Assembly (NCBI GenBank): GCA_947034885.2
Contig: OX344756.2
Coordinates: 21,187,489 to 21,251,488, forward strand
DNA: 64,000 bases
Direction of reading: 5' to 3'
DNA from: Thuidium tamariscinum
Lineage: Eukaryota; Streptophyta; Bryopsida; Hypnales; Thuidiaceae
Shown: positions 24,390 through 35,443 of the stretch, piece by piece
How positions within the stretch are numbered: position 1 is the first letter of the stretch
How the letters are laid out: every line of letters starts with the position of its first letter
Notes under the pieces: model-generated
What the model was told of the DNA's origin: nothing
What the model saw: only the letters and a program-made list of their open reading frames with translations
Database searches by the model: none
Position numbers and translations under genes: made by a program

Positions 24390-25790
24390 AAAAAATTATA
24401 GGAATGGATGAGATATTAAATTAGTTTGAATGTTCACTTAAATTTTTGATTTCTATCAACTTTGTTAATAGTGGGTGTAACCAACTTATAATTTATCAAT
24501 GAAGCACTATTCCTAATATGATTAAATATAGAAAATGATAAAATATTATCTACAATGGGGGATAAATCATGATAAATAAATGGTAAATTGTCAATTGTAG
24601 AGTATGGAAAAGTAGTCACAAACTTTTCAAATGTAGTTTTCAAGAAAACACTCATGGCTCAATATAATATTTATTTTGTAAAAAGATCACATTTGCATGT
24701 GATATTTACTTTGAAGATTAACCAAATTCAACCACACAAACAGTGAATTTGGTCACCTCATTATTATTATCTTTGGACAATTGCATTACTTGCATGCTTT
24801 TTTCTAAATTTTTCACAACTTGTACTTCAATCTTATTCAATTGGCAAGATGTCACAATTGATGTTTCTACATACCACATGATAATTTCACCACTATAATG
24901 TGTGACATTTCAGAAGTGTAGTTCACATTTTCAAAAAGTGATGTCACGATTGTGATGATTACTGTCTTCTCACACTTTAAATGTTTAAAAACATGACTGT
25001 TGTGACGGCAGTTGACATCATCTTGACTGCCTCCACTTCTAACTATCAATCAAAATCACGTAATTGTCTTCGAGCACTTCAAGTGTCAAAAACGACGATG
25101 GTTGTAACGGCATCTGCTATGATCTTGATTGCCTCCACTTTTGACTATCAATCAAAGTCGCGTAATTGTTTTCTAGCACTTCAAGCGTCGAAAAAGATAA
25201 CGGTTGTCGTGTTAGCTGCCATGATCTTGATTGCGTCCACTTCTGACTATCAATCAAAGTCGCGTAATTGTTTCTAGCACTTCAAGCGTTGAAAAAAATA
25301 ACGGTTGTAACAGGAGCTACCATGATCTTGATTGCCTCCACTTCTCACTATCAACCAAAGTCACGTAATTGTTTTCTATCACTTCAAGCATTGAAAAAGA
25401 TGACGTTTGTCACGGCAGTTGCCATGATCTTGATTGCATCCACTTCTGACTGTCGATCAAAGTCGCGTAATTGTCTTGTAGCACTTCAAGCGTCAAAAAA
25501 GTTGACGGCTGTGATGGCAGCTACCATGATCTTGATTGCTTCCACTTCTGACTATCGATCAAAGTCGCATTATTGTCTTCTAGCACTTCAAGTGTCAAAA
25601 AAGATGATGGTTGTGATGGCACTTGCAATAATCTTGACCACCTTGAGTATAGATCAAAGTCATGTAATTATCATGATTGCCATCATTGTACTTGCAACTA
25701 GTTGTAAGTGATTGTTGATGTTCAATTCAAAAGTAATCTATAATATTTACAAATGCTTACAAATAGGGGGTTGGAATTTAAATGATTAAT
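24390..25790. repeat. Dispersed repeat, copy 1 (contains 102-bp minisatellite)
   Basis: Many blocks match 37540-38780 in the same order and orientation. They include GAGATATT(A/G)AATTAGTTTGAAT, ATTTGCATGTGATAT versus ATTTACATGTGACAT, and ACTATAATnTnTGACA followed by CAGAAGTGTAGT. A shorter match to the left part is at about 56160-56260. The right part carries the expanded tandem array described separately. No transposon ends were identified. Confidence 0.65.
24930..25710 (+). repeat. 102-bp minisatellite, about 7 units
   Basis: The phrase GATCTTGATTGCnTCCACTT recurs at 25019, 25121, 25223, 25324, 25426, 25528 and about 25630, giving spacings of 102, 102, 101, 102, 102 and 102. Because 102 is a multiple of three, the + strand stays open across the array as a 34-residue repeat (core ILIASTSDYQSKSRNC, then LALQ.SKK). 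One missing T near 25270 shifts the frame and splits it in two. The open frame is probably a by-product of the period: there is no promoter, no neighbouring exon, and the sister copy at 38.4-38.7 kb is not open. Confidence 0.8.
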
Positions 25791-27458
25791 ATTTTAATTG
25801 GCTATTAGTTATTTACACATTTGAAGAAGCTTCATTCATATCACCCATTTTTATAGAAGATATTGTGCATAAGAAGGTTTAATAACCTTTAGTAGAATCA
25901 TCCATTTTATAAGGTAACAATGAATCAAATTGCTTGAATAATTATGAGTTTCAACATCTATGGTTCTATAATTGAAGCATAAAAACTTGCATCAGGTCTT
26001 GTTGTGAGTCAAAAGGGGATTTCAAATCTCTTGGAATGAGGTTTTAGGACATCATATGAATAAATTGCAAATCTTCACAGTGTTAGAAATAGGTGTTCTA
26101 AAAATTGACCCTAGAGTCTCACGAACAAAGACCTAATATTGTAGGCAAATTCTTAGAGGAGTTGATTTCTTAAATAGGTTAAAATTGGGTCCAATCAAGT
26201 TACAATTGAATCACAATTAAGATAGAATTGGATTGCAATTAAGTTAGAATTTGTTTACAACTGCATAAATGTAAATGAGTTGTTTTTTTGTATTTTTTTT
26301 ACCCACATGGGCAATTTCCATTGCAAGAAGGAAACAAATAAATTAGGTTTCAATTAGGTTACAATTGAATGTAGAGTTCCCTTGTAAGTTGTACGTTTGG
26401 GGAGTTGATTTAATTGACGGTAAGCTCATTTAGGTTTTACCAGAAGCTTCCATCCCACTCACTCAGTCAGTCAAGCCAACGAGCGCCCATTTCATTGAAT
26501 ATGAATACATAAGTTACCTTAACTCTTTCTTCTGCAATGGAAGCTGTTTCATTCGTGTTAAAAAAAGGGGAAAAAAATGGCCTTTCTACCAGGCCACCTG
26601 CTGCTGGCAGATTTGTATAGTATATATTGTGCTCTCCCTTGGCAATGAATCCTCGATTCATTTGATTCAAATTTTTTAAAATTTAAAAAAAAAATTTAAA
26701 TTTTTTAAAATTATATATATGTGGTTTGACATTTGGTACAATTCAGTTCGTTTGAAACTTAAGTTACCTTTTATGTTTTGCCACCCAGTAAACCTTCTTC
26801 AGTTGGGGTGATCTCTGGCAGTAAAGATCAGATTGCCGCATCCCAGTGAATCCAGCCAGCCCAATCTGGGCCCCACCACATGGCCTCCTCCTGCCTACCC
26901 TTATACTAATTTAAAATTAGTGTAGAGCCTCCAAGTGAAGGTTGAAGCCCGTGTGCCAAAGATTGCGAATATCAACGGAAGGAATAAATGTGACCCCAAG
27001 GGGAATTATTCCCCCTCCCCAAGAACCTCCATTTTAAAATTCTTTTAAAATTCTTTTTTTTTGAAACACATAGGTGGACCTCCACTTCCATTCAGTTTTC
27101 CAAGGGCACAAAATATACAGCCAGATGTATCTCCCAAGGAATAAAATCAAAATCACAACCCAAGGCACCCCCAAAACGCCCTGCCTGCTTGGGACTTTGG
27201 GAGGAATCAAAGGAGAATCAAATCCATCCAAATGCCACACAAGCAAGCTCCTCCCCAGCGCACGTCCAAAATCCCCCTCGAATTCTGAAAAATCTGATTC
27301 CCCGGCAAAGACCTTGCTACGGCATCAAAAAGAGACGACAAAGTTTTGAGGAAAACAACACAAACCCAGAATTTTTTTGGACCAGTAGAATTCATCCACC
27401 TCAGAATTTTTGGGACCAGTAGAGGACAATGAGGGACCAAGTTTGAGAAAAAAATGTA
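25791..27458. other. Intergenic region with LINE-like fragments
   Basis: At 26320-26340 and 26530-26570 sequences of the GCAATGGAA...TTTCATTC plus A-run type resemble LINE tails. At 27052-27420 the minus strand has overlapping frames up to 87 codons that start after the reverse complement of a similar tail (GAAACACATAGGTGGACCTC), so a short LINE-like insertion is possible. Phrases with AATTAGGTTACAATTGA repeat around 26200-26370. No supported gene. Confidence 0.35.
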
Positions 27459-27868
27459 AGGTAGAATCACCCGTAACTAATCATTTAAGGTATTCTAAAC
27501 ATGATCTGGTGGAGTGCAAGGCAAAAAGACATGTTTTTAGAGGTGTAGAGATAAAAATAATAATGGGGATCGGGAAAACTTTGGTAGTTTTATTGCATGA
27601 ATTGAAATTACTATGAATTTTCGAAGGCATATTGAAGAATGCTAAACCCAATGCCAATCTGTAGAGTCTTCTAATTTCAATCACACAAAAAATACTTTTT
27701 TAGTCACTCTTTTCTACTTTCTTGCACACTATTACTTTGGGACATGTGCCGTGAACTTTTAGTCCCAACTTTAAAAATGAGAAAAAACAAACATTCTAGC
27801 CTTTGTTGGAAATAGGTCCATAAACCAGTTGGCTATGGGGTGTTGATTGGGTATAGGTGGTTCTACCT
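27459..27868. mobile_element. TA-flanked element, AGGTAGAACCACC family (copy)
   Basis: TA at 27457-27458 and 27869-27870 flank 410 bp with inverted ends AGGTAGAATCACCC and AGGTAGAACCACC. Other copies are 50433-50793 and 55389-55816, and fragments lie at 1285-1660 and 2783-3200. The first five bases match the other TA-flanked families of the window. No open frame of useful length. Confidence 0.7.
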
Positions 27869-27870
27869 TA

Positions 27871-30440
27871 GTACAAAACTCCTTGAAGCACTCAAATTGG
27901 AATGGGATATGGAGTTTGGTGTTGTGTTTTTCTGGTGTCAATTATTCTTAGTTTAGCCTTCTTATGACACTGTCCCTTGTACTAATTAGGGTTTACTTTA
28001 CAATTTACTTTGATAGGTGCATCTTTTGTTTCTTTAGTACTATGAACAAGGTAATTATATATAAAATTGATTGAACAAACAATTTTGTGTGTGTCCTTTA
28101 TTACATGAATAACTTTTTGTAGCTAGGATCTTAGCGATAGTCAAAAGGGGATTCTAGATTATTTTAGAGTGCATTTCTTGGGAAAGTGAATAAATTTTAA
28201 GAGTGTTGATTGAAGTAACTATTTCTAAAATCAACTATCAATTCTTGTGAAGAGTTGGTGTGTATTGTAGGCAAGAATTTATGGGGGGCGGTTTTTAGAA
28301 AGGGATTGAAATTAGGTGTAGTTACCTTGATGAAGTCACCCATAACCCCTATTGTGACCATGATTGATTTTGGGGGTGGGCGCAATTTCTATATATGATT
28401 CTTAAAAAGCCCCATTTTATAACTACTCTATGAATGTAATTTTAAATTGAATTGTATGAATTGGTTTTATAGGACAAATCCTTGAATCAAACAAAAAATG
28501 AAAGTGATCCAATGGTTCACATCCTAGTTATCAATCTTCAAAGATTGATGTGTTGCATACAACCTCTAACAACAGTGCTAGATATGTTTTGCCATAGTTA
28601 GGCATAAATTTCACTGAATGCTCTAGAAATTGATTCTAAACCTTCCAACTAGTTCTTTTACACATATATGTAGTAATCTTTTACATTTTATATATATTTT
28701 TTTGCAATATTTCACATGTAAAGGGTCACCCAATTCAAGTTTGGACAAGTGTAGCTAATGCATTTTTGCACACATTTCCTTGAAATCGGCTTTGTTAGGA
28801 GCGTACAAAGACACTCTAATTACATTGTTCTTTTCATTTTTTGAAATGAGATGTTCTATAAACAACAATAGATAAAAAGTCCAAAAATTGACCAAAAATT
28901 GGTCAACTGGTCACTAAAGGGTTAATCACCTTTGATCTTGGGTATTGTTTTAGGGTTCATTTTTTTTTAAACTACAAGAAGATGTTGGTTTTATTGAAGA
29001 GAGAGTTTGCAAGGGTGACTAAACTTTATAAAGGTGTGTCCTCCCTTCCACTTGTTCTTATTAGACAATTTCAACAATTTGAAAGAAAATTTGGAATGTA
29101 AGTAGGTTTTGGTCAGACCATTAAGAAATAGATGTTGAAAGAAAACCATGACAAATTTCTATGAATGTGCTAATTACAACATTTACTAAGTGACAAACTT
29201 TGAAGACCTATAGTGAAAGTTACTAAACCAATGGCACTTAAGCAATGTAGCATTTGAATTAGATATTCAATATGTTGTTGTTGAATTTGAGAAATATAAA
29301 ATTCATTTAATATAAAACAATTTAATATCTAAATTTAAATTATAATATATTTAGGCATTTTGGCAATATTAAAAATCATATTTGAATGCTTTATACTTAC
29401 ACTGCCTACCAACTAGTGCTCTTACAAGCTTGTAAAATACATTGAGAACTTTTAAAATTAAAGCAACCAATATAGTCTTATTCTATAGTCGATCCAACTA
29501 TGGTCAGGATTAAGAGACAATATTGTATTAAAACACAAATGTTTAGAAAGGTTGGACACGTTGGTTTTTTATAAGCACTTAATGATACAAAATGATCTAA
29601 TGTAAGAGACCTCAAATGTGCTACTAACTATGTATCAACACTATATAATTCAAATTTTCAAATGATACATAGTGGCTACAAAATGGCATAAATTACTGAT
29701 GTGGTATAGATAGGATGTTTCACTTTACATGTGACATGGAGTCTCAATAATAGCTAAGCTCAACCAAATATGTAGCTTAATCATTCTAGTTCCTAGGGCA
29801 ATTTCGAGTATGAAGCCTTGAAAGGACAAATGTCCAACTTAATGACATTAAATGAGTTTTCATTTGATACATTTAAGGCAAGTTACAAATATTAAAATAT
29901 ATTGGACAAGTCATTCAAAGCCAGATGAATCCAACACTACAAAAATATACTCTTGATTCATGCAAACCCTAAAAAACTCAAACATTGTTGGCTTAGTTTT
30001 TTTGTTAAACTTGTTGCTCATTTTCATAGAATAGACATAAAGGACTCAACCCACATTGGTGTTTGTGTAAAGAATCTCTTTACTTGTAATCCCACAATTG
30101 ACTCTTGACTCTAAAAACTCATGTTGTTAGGAGTTTTCTCTTGCACTCAATTTGGTTGTATATACTTTTTCTTGCAATAGATATTATTTCATTTCCACAA
30201 AAGGAAATGTAAAAATATATTTCTCTTCTTCTTAATTTTTCAAGAACAAGGAATGTCTCGATGACAATGAACAAAGGTATAAAATTCATGGTACACTTTG
30301 ACGGTAGGAGACCCTAATGGTAACATGTGATTAATTACCCTATTTTTTGTAGGCAATATGTATCAGTAAAGTACATTTAAAAATTTGAAATATGCACTAT
30401 TGACCCACTATATTGTGGCTAAATTGTGGTACAAATAGGG
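27871..30440. other. AT-rich intergenic region upstream of the BES1/BZR1 locus
   Basis: No gene or clear repeat boundary is seen. An isolated TAA-type end occurs near 28915 (CACTAAAGGGTTAATCACC). Base composition changes abruptly to GC-rich at about 30480, which marks the start of the transcribed-looking block of the next locus. Confidence 0.4.
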
Positions 30441-32139
30441 TTTCTCCCTTAAAATTTTCTCCATCTCCTTGACACCTCCCCTTTCCCATTGAACGCCTTC
30501 ATCATGGAATCCCTCTCAACCCACAAAATCCAAGCCCCACGCACAACCAGATTTCCCCCCGCACCCTGGCGCAGGCGAATAATGAATAGCGCACACTATT
30601 TCCGCACCCGCACTAATTCTCTGGACCGACACGCCCTCCCAGTCCCACCTACAGCGGCAGTCATGAGTCCCGCATGTGCCAGCCCGCCCGCCCGCCCGCA
30701 ACCGAATTCCCCTGCCGCGCCTGCCGCGCGCCTTCACAAGGGAGATCACGATTTTGCATCATTCGTGAATTCCCCCTCGCCATCGCCACTTGTTGCCGAG
30801 GAAATTCCGAGCAAGGGCTACGATCCAAGCTAGCCCGCGCTCGTAACCGGCAAGGATTCCCGTGGTTCCCACCCTCCGGCCCCGGAGACTTCTTCTTCTT
30901 CGTCTTCCTCGCTTTCTGACATTCTCGCAACAGTTGTGCACAGCAGTTGTGTCAGAATCCCGGGTTGCGAAGGACTCTTTGTCTCTCTCTCTCTCACTCA
31001 CTCACTCCAACTCACTCTCACTCGATTAAGCTTATGAGTATTTGACCGCGCGCAGCCCCGAAGCCTTGGTCATCAATCCGGTCAAGATTCGGGTGCCGCA
31101 GCATTGTGATCATCATCATGCAGCAGGAAACGCTGCAAGTGCTCTGCAGTCATGGTTGCTCCCACTCCCGAATACTCTAGACTTGTACAATAGATTTGGT
31201 ATCCGATTTGGAACCCGATTTAGAACCCGATTTGGAACCGGATTTGGCACCCGGCGATTGTGGTTTTGGTGGAATTAGAGGTTTGTGCGTTACGCGAGGA
31301 GCGCAGTGGGTGTCAGAGTGTGTCGGTTTGTTGGCAGGGGTTACTTCGTTTGCTCGTTGTCGTTGTGGCGGAGAGGGCAGATTGTGTGTGTGGGTTTGTT
31401 TGCTTTGATTGTGTATGTGTATTTGTGTGGAGGTTTGTGGGTTTGAGGGGTGGGTGGGGTCCCTGGTGCGGTATTTTGACTTGGGGTGTCAGAGAGTTCC
31501 GACTTCCGAGTCCGTCGCGAAGTTTAGCCCGCACGCGTGAGAGTTACGAGGGGGATCTTTTTGCGGTGGTGGTGAAGACGGGGTGGGGGAGCTACAGTAC
31601 TTTTGGGACTCCAAAGCTGCGTCACGACGCACTTATTATGCTGTTGCTTGCTGCTGCCGCGTTTCTTCATCTCCCACACCATCACTAAGTATCAGCTGGT
31701 GGTGGCTATCACCTTCTGTTGTGTCGTGCCTCTCTTCCTCTGTTGTCAACGAACGCGAAATTGGTGCTCTCATTGCCTCGGTGCTCTCTCTCGGTGTCAG
31801 TTCTCGTCTTGCTTCTCGTCAGCTGCTCTTCCTGAATTGGGGCAATTTCGGGTTTCGAGTTTAGCTTCTGAGGTTTTGTCCATTCACTCCTCTCGTTTGT
31901 GGGGCTTTGAAACAACACTGTGGCCCGTGAGTGCATTGTGCGTTAAGGCGGACGCCCATTGTAGTGCGCATTGCAGGATAGTAGTACGTGAGATTGATTG
32001 TGTCCGGGTTGCGGCGATGGTGAGCGCGTGGGAAGGGTAGTTGGAGGCAGGAAGGCAGTAGCTCGTGGTGAAGATTTGATTGATGGTGGCAATAGAACAG
32101 TGAAGGAGAGTCAAACACAACCGAGGGAGGAGCCCAACC
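30440..32139 (+). promoter_or_regulatory. Promoter and long 5' leader of the BES1/BZR1 gene (with upstream ORFs)
   Basis: The block from about 30480 to the ATG at 32140 is GC-rich, unlike the flanking DNA. A CT-rich run at about 30978-31023 (TCTCTCTCTCTC then CACTCACTCACT) is typical of plant transcription-start regions, so the leader may be about 1.1 kb. If unspliced it holds small upstream ORFs that begin with ATG: 31034 (3 codons), 31118-31180 (20 codons), 31638-31688 (16 codons), 32017-32040 (7 codons) and 32083-32103 (6 codons). Larger open frames on both strands here come from high GC and show no domain. A leader intron is possible but not placed. Confidence 0.5.
31193..31252 (+). repeat. 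12-bp minisatellite, 5 units, in the leader
   Basis: GATTTGGAACCC-type units lie end to end at 31193, 31205, 31217, 31229 and 31241, differing by one to three bases each. In one frame they read as a DLEP repeat, but that frame lacks a convincing gene context. The array lies in the presumed leader of the BES1/BZR1 gene. Confidence 0.85.
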
Positions 32140-33336
32140 ATGACGTCCGGGACGCGCCTGCCCACATGGAAAGAACGGGAGAACAACAAGCGCCGCGAGC
32201 GTCGCCGACGTGCCATCGCCGCCAAGATCTTCGCCGGGCTCCGTCTATATGGCAACTACAAGCTCCCCAAGCATTGCGACAACAATGAGGTCCTCAAGGC
32301 ACTCTGCGCGGAAGCGGGCTGGACCGTCGACGAAGATGGCTCCACCTACCGCAAGGTGTGCTTGCAATCCTCACGCCTTCACGTTTTTCTCAAGATTAGG
32401 GCTCACCCCATTGCCAATGTGTTCCCCATTTGTAACACCATTTGCGTTTGCATTGCATTGCAGGGCTCTAAGCCGCCGTCCGAGCAACGCATGGACAACA
32501 TGTGCACGTCCCCATCAGAGGTGAGCCCAGCGAGCTCCTACCCGGGCGCGACCGATGGCACTTCGCTCATTCCATGGCTGAAAGGCTTGGGCTCCAGCGG
32601 CACCAACAGCACGACCAGCAGCGCGGGCGGGGGTCTCCCGCCCTTACATGCGGGGTCCTCCAGTGCACCTGTCACGCCGCCCTTGAGCTCTCCCACGGGG
32701 CGCCATCCGCCCGTGAAGCCCGACTGGGATGGGATGATGATGATGCATCCCGACTCCTCCACCACGAACGCGTCCCCGTGGAACCACCACCCGTTCTTAG
32801 CTGCAGCCGCGGCCGCTGCTCACGCCGCGGCCTCCACGCAGTCGCACCTCCGTCCGGGCTACTGCGACACACCCGACGGCGCGCGCACACCCGTGGACGA
32901 CCATCCCGCCGAGCACGGCTCCCACGCTTCCCCGACCGCGCTCGAGTTCGCTAGTGTCGTCTGCTCCGCGAATTCCAGCAAGTGGGCGAACGGCGTGCGC
33001 GTCCGCACGGCGCCCACGCGACCTGCACTGGGTCCATTCCCGGCGGATCATCCCGAGACGACCACATTCTCCCATCCATGGCGACACCCCATGCAGAAGT
33101 CCATCAGCATGCCCGTGTCGCCAGTTTCTTCAAGGATGAAAGGTTCATTTGGGGAACGGCTCGGACGGTGCCCATCGGAACTCGAGCTTTCTGGTGGATT
33201 GGGATCGTTGTGGGAGCTTGAGGCTGCGCCCTCGCGAACAGAGCGAGTTGTTGGGGCCAAGCGCAAGCTCAGCGCGGATGATCTCGAATTAACGCTCGGA
33301 AGCTCATCGCTCAGAGCGTCACCAGAGCGTCCTTGA
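32140..33336 (+). CDS. BES1/BZR1-family brassinosteroid-type transcription factor (exons 32140-32355 and 32464-33336)
   Basis: The spliced product is 362 residues. The N-terminal basic DNA-binding region (about residues 10-70) has KERENNKRRERRRRAIAAKI, then the invariant-looking YKLPKHCDNNEV and AGWTVDEDGSTYRK. Exon 2 begins GSKPP, as in Arabidopsis BZR1 (GCKPP). Next come SLIPWLK (about 106-112), APVTPPLSSPT (about 140-150, the region that binds 14-3-3 proteins after BIN2 phosphorylation in Arabidopsis), many SP/TP pairs fitting GSK3 targets, an alanine run (about 185-195), SMPVSPVSS, and a C-terminal LELTL (346-350), the EAR-type motif that recruits TOPLESS corepressors. Family members bind E-box/BRRE promoter sites in the nucleus and control growth genes. 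The start at 32140 is chosen because the conserved domain follows within ten residues. In bryophytes the upstream hormone pathway is incomplete, so the hormone link is uncertain. Confidence 0.95.
   Translation: MTSGTRLPTWKERENNKRRERRRRAIAAKIFAGLRLYGNYKLPKHCDNNEVLKALCAEAGWTVDEDGSTYRKVCLQSSRLHVFLKIRAHPIANVFPICNTICVCIALQGSKPPSEQRMDNMCTSPSEVSPASSYPGATDGTSLIPWLKGLGSSGTNSTTSSAGGGLPPLHAGSSSAPVTPPLSSPTGRHPPVKPDWDGMMMMHPDSSTTNASPWNHHPFLAAAAAAAHAAASTQSHLRPGYCDTPDGARTPVDDHPAEHGSHASPTALEFASVVCSANSSKWANGVRVRTAPTRPALGPFPADHPETTTFSHPWRHPMQKSISMPVSPVSSRMKGSFGERLGRCPSELELSGGLGSLWELEAAPSRTERVVGAKRKLSADDLELTLGSSSLRASPERP
32356..32463 (+). other. In-frame, stop-free 108-nt intron of the BES1/BZR1 gene
   Basis: The intron starts GTGTGCTTGC after AAG and ends TTGCATTGCAG before GGC, exactly at the position of the conserved intron of this family (after TYRK). 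Its length is divisible by three and it contains no in-frame stop, so an unspliced transcript stays open and would add 36 residues between the DNA-binding domain and the regulatory region. The inserted stretch is hydrophobic and has four cysteines, unlike the rest of the protein, so it is an intron and not a lineage-specific coding block. Confidence 0.9.
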
Positions 33337-33860
33337 TGGTTGCGATGTGGCCTTGCAATGTGGCCTGGAATTCTCCGTTTTTTTGCATCTTCTCTCTTTC
33401 CATTTGTGGCATAATTCTTCGTGACTATCTAGGAAATCATCCACGGCGGTGAAGATGATCATTCCACCGTCTTCGTGTCTAGTTAGGAAACCATCACCGA
33501 CTGTGCAGTTGATCACTCCACCGTCTTCGTGACTGATTAGGAATCCATCACCGACTGTGCAGTTATCACTCCACCGTCTTCGTGACTAGTTAGGAAATCA
33601 CTAACGGCGGTGAAGATGATCACTTCATTGTCTTCGTGACTAGTTAGGAAATCACACCGACTGTGACGATGATCGTCTTCTGGAATTTGAGACTGGGTCG
33701 ACATTCTATCTCGGCGCTGCTGGAGTTGTTGTAGGTGTGTCTTCCTTCACTCATCTCTGAAATTTATGAACTGCTCGTTTGAATTGGAACTCTTGCTATG
33801 TGTTATGATATGAAAATTGGTTGGTAAAATGAATAAAGGAGGGCTGTTGCCATTTTATGT
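33337..33860 (+). other. 3' untranslated region of the BES1/BZR1 gene (probable)
   Basis: The composition stays similar to the gene after the TGA at 33334-33336. An AATAAA occurs at 33832-33837 and would be a reasonable poly(A) signal. The segment includes the 54-bp tandem repeat listed separately. Frames on both strands are broken by stops. Confidence 0.5.
33418..33677 (+). repeat. 54-bp tandem repeat, 4.8 units, in the 3' region
   Basis: Units start at 33418, 33472, 33526, 33579 and 33633 (54, 54, 53, 54 and 45 bp). Two subtypes are present: A with CGGCGGTGAAGATGATCA and B with CCGACTGTGCAGTTGATCA, in the order A-B-B-A-B. Each unit ends CCACCGTCTTCGTGACT. The A-B order suggests that an earlier two-unit block was rearranged. 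The frame is interrupted by TAG/TAA, so it is not coding. Confidence 0.85.
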
Positions 33861-35224
33861 TAGGCAATCAATCGTAACATTCTGGAGGTTTCTTGACTAT
33901 TCACACTTTTAGCTGCACTGTGGTTGTGAGTAACTGAATTCTAGACGCAAAGGGTTCCTGAGAAAGAGGAAGGATTGTAGCGTCTTTGACACCGTGATTC
34001 TTCCTCGAATAAGCAGTCTTAACTCCGTTCAAGAATGATAATAAGAAGTACTTCTCGTCTTTTTCATCAAACTTTAGCAAGGTTGATGATTTGGTGTGGT
34101 AATCAATCAAAATATTCTGGAGAAGAGTTGACTGCGGACCTCTTTTTACAGAAGCTACGATGTGGTTGACAGTGGCTTCACTGGTCTACAACAGTCGCTT
34201 GGGTATAACCGCTTCATTCTTGAGCTCAACATGTGATAGGGATTGGTGTCAGTAATTTGATTGTAGAGTTCTTGAGGAACCTTGGATTCTCCCTTGAATT
34301 AGGAGACGGGGGCCTGTGGTCTTACGAGTTCCTTTGAAGAATGCTATGATATCAAGGTAGCCAATTGGTTCGTCTTTCTCATTTTTCTCGGCTCAACGTT
34401 GATGTGCAGGTTCAGCTTTGGTTTGTGGACGCACTTGAAGTTGGAGGGGCACATTTTTATTGCAGCCTCTGGTAGTGAAAGACTAATAGTTGTGTTTGAA
34501 ACAGTCAATTTGTGCTACTCTGCCTGTAGAAACGCTGTTTATAGTCACTCGATATGATATTAAGCTTAAACTTGAATGAGTTGACTGAGGTCAAATAGGA
34601 TTGATCAAACATGGATTCTTGGATCATTTGGTTGTGTATTATTCATTCTTGTCTCTGCTTGCTCTGGTTTAGATCGTCTTGTGCCTTCCAAAACCCGCAG
34701 ATCATGTCTATTTCTCTTGAAATTTTGGATGCTTTCTGATCATTAAAAGTCCTCGATTGCCGTTGAACTGGTTCGTCAGTGCGACTCATCTTTCTTGCCG
34801 GCCTGTAATCGTTTCTTCCAGTTCATTTGGTGGTGGCAACTTGTTTCTTCTAGAATGTTTGAGTCATGCAGAGTATGTTATCTATCAAGGTCTGCTCGAG
34901 TCAGGTATCCACTGTTTTTTTTTGTTGGCTCAGGGACATAGCCTCTCATTCTGGAGCTGCTAGTTTCTTTTTCATTTTTTCACTGCGTGAGCTCCTCTCC
35001 AATCCATGCTTCTGATTACTTCTGCTCCTTCTGCTAATGTTGCAAAGACACCATGCAGAACGCTCTTATCTGGAGATTCCCATTTGGTACTCAAAACTGA
35101 CTGGTGCTTTGATCTATTGCGCTTGTCCCTGTCTGTTGCTCATACTGAAACCATTATGTTGTCATGTTTCTGCAAGAGCACTTGATTGCAGAGTGCCGGC
35201 AGCTTTGATGCAAAGACAACGGTC
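33861..35224. other. Moderately GC-balanced stretch, possibly transcribed, no gene identified
   Basis: Composition is closer to the two gene loci than to the AT-rich spacers, and phrases such as GACTAGTTAGGAAATCA echo the 3' repeat upstream. Frames are short (60-70 codons) and show no known domain. It could be an extended 3' region or a non-coding transcript; sequence alone does not decide. Confidence 0.3.
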
Positions 35225-35443
35225 TTGAGGACTGCTGCATTTTGCCCACAGCTTAAGAGGTGAACTTTTCAAAGTGCGTTATTATAAATGAGTTTGTTTT
35301 TGAGGACTGCCGCATTTTGCCCACAGCATGAGAGTTGAACTTTTCAAAGCGCGGTATTATAAGTGAGTTTGTTTTTGAGGACTGCCGCATTTTGCCCACA
35401 GCATGAGAGGTGAACTTTTCAAAGTGTGTTAAATGTAGATGAG
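35225..35443 (+). repeat. 75-bp tandem repeat, 2.9 units
   Basis: Units begin TTGAGGACTGCYGCATTTTG at 35225, 35300 and 35375, with exact 75-bp spacing and only a few differences between copies (for example CATGAGAGG versus CTTAAGAGG). High identity suggests a fairly recent expansion. Confidence 0.85.

Noticed and set aside
24930-25710. CRISPR-like array
   Set aside because: Units are contiguous 102-bp repeats without unique spacers, in plant nuclear DNA.
24981-25711. Two adjacent genes of 98 and 147 codons
   Set aside because: Both are translations of one 102-bp minisatellite separated by a single-base loss; no other gene signals.
30489-31864. Open frames of 70-142 codons on both strands upstream of the BES1/BZR1 gene
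   Set aside because: High GC explains them; they overlap each other in several phases, show no domains, and lie in the probable leader.
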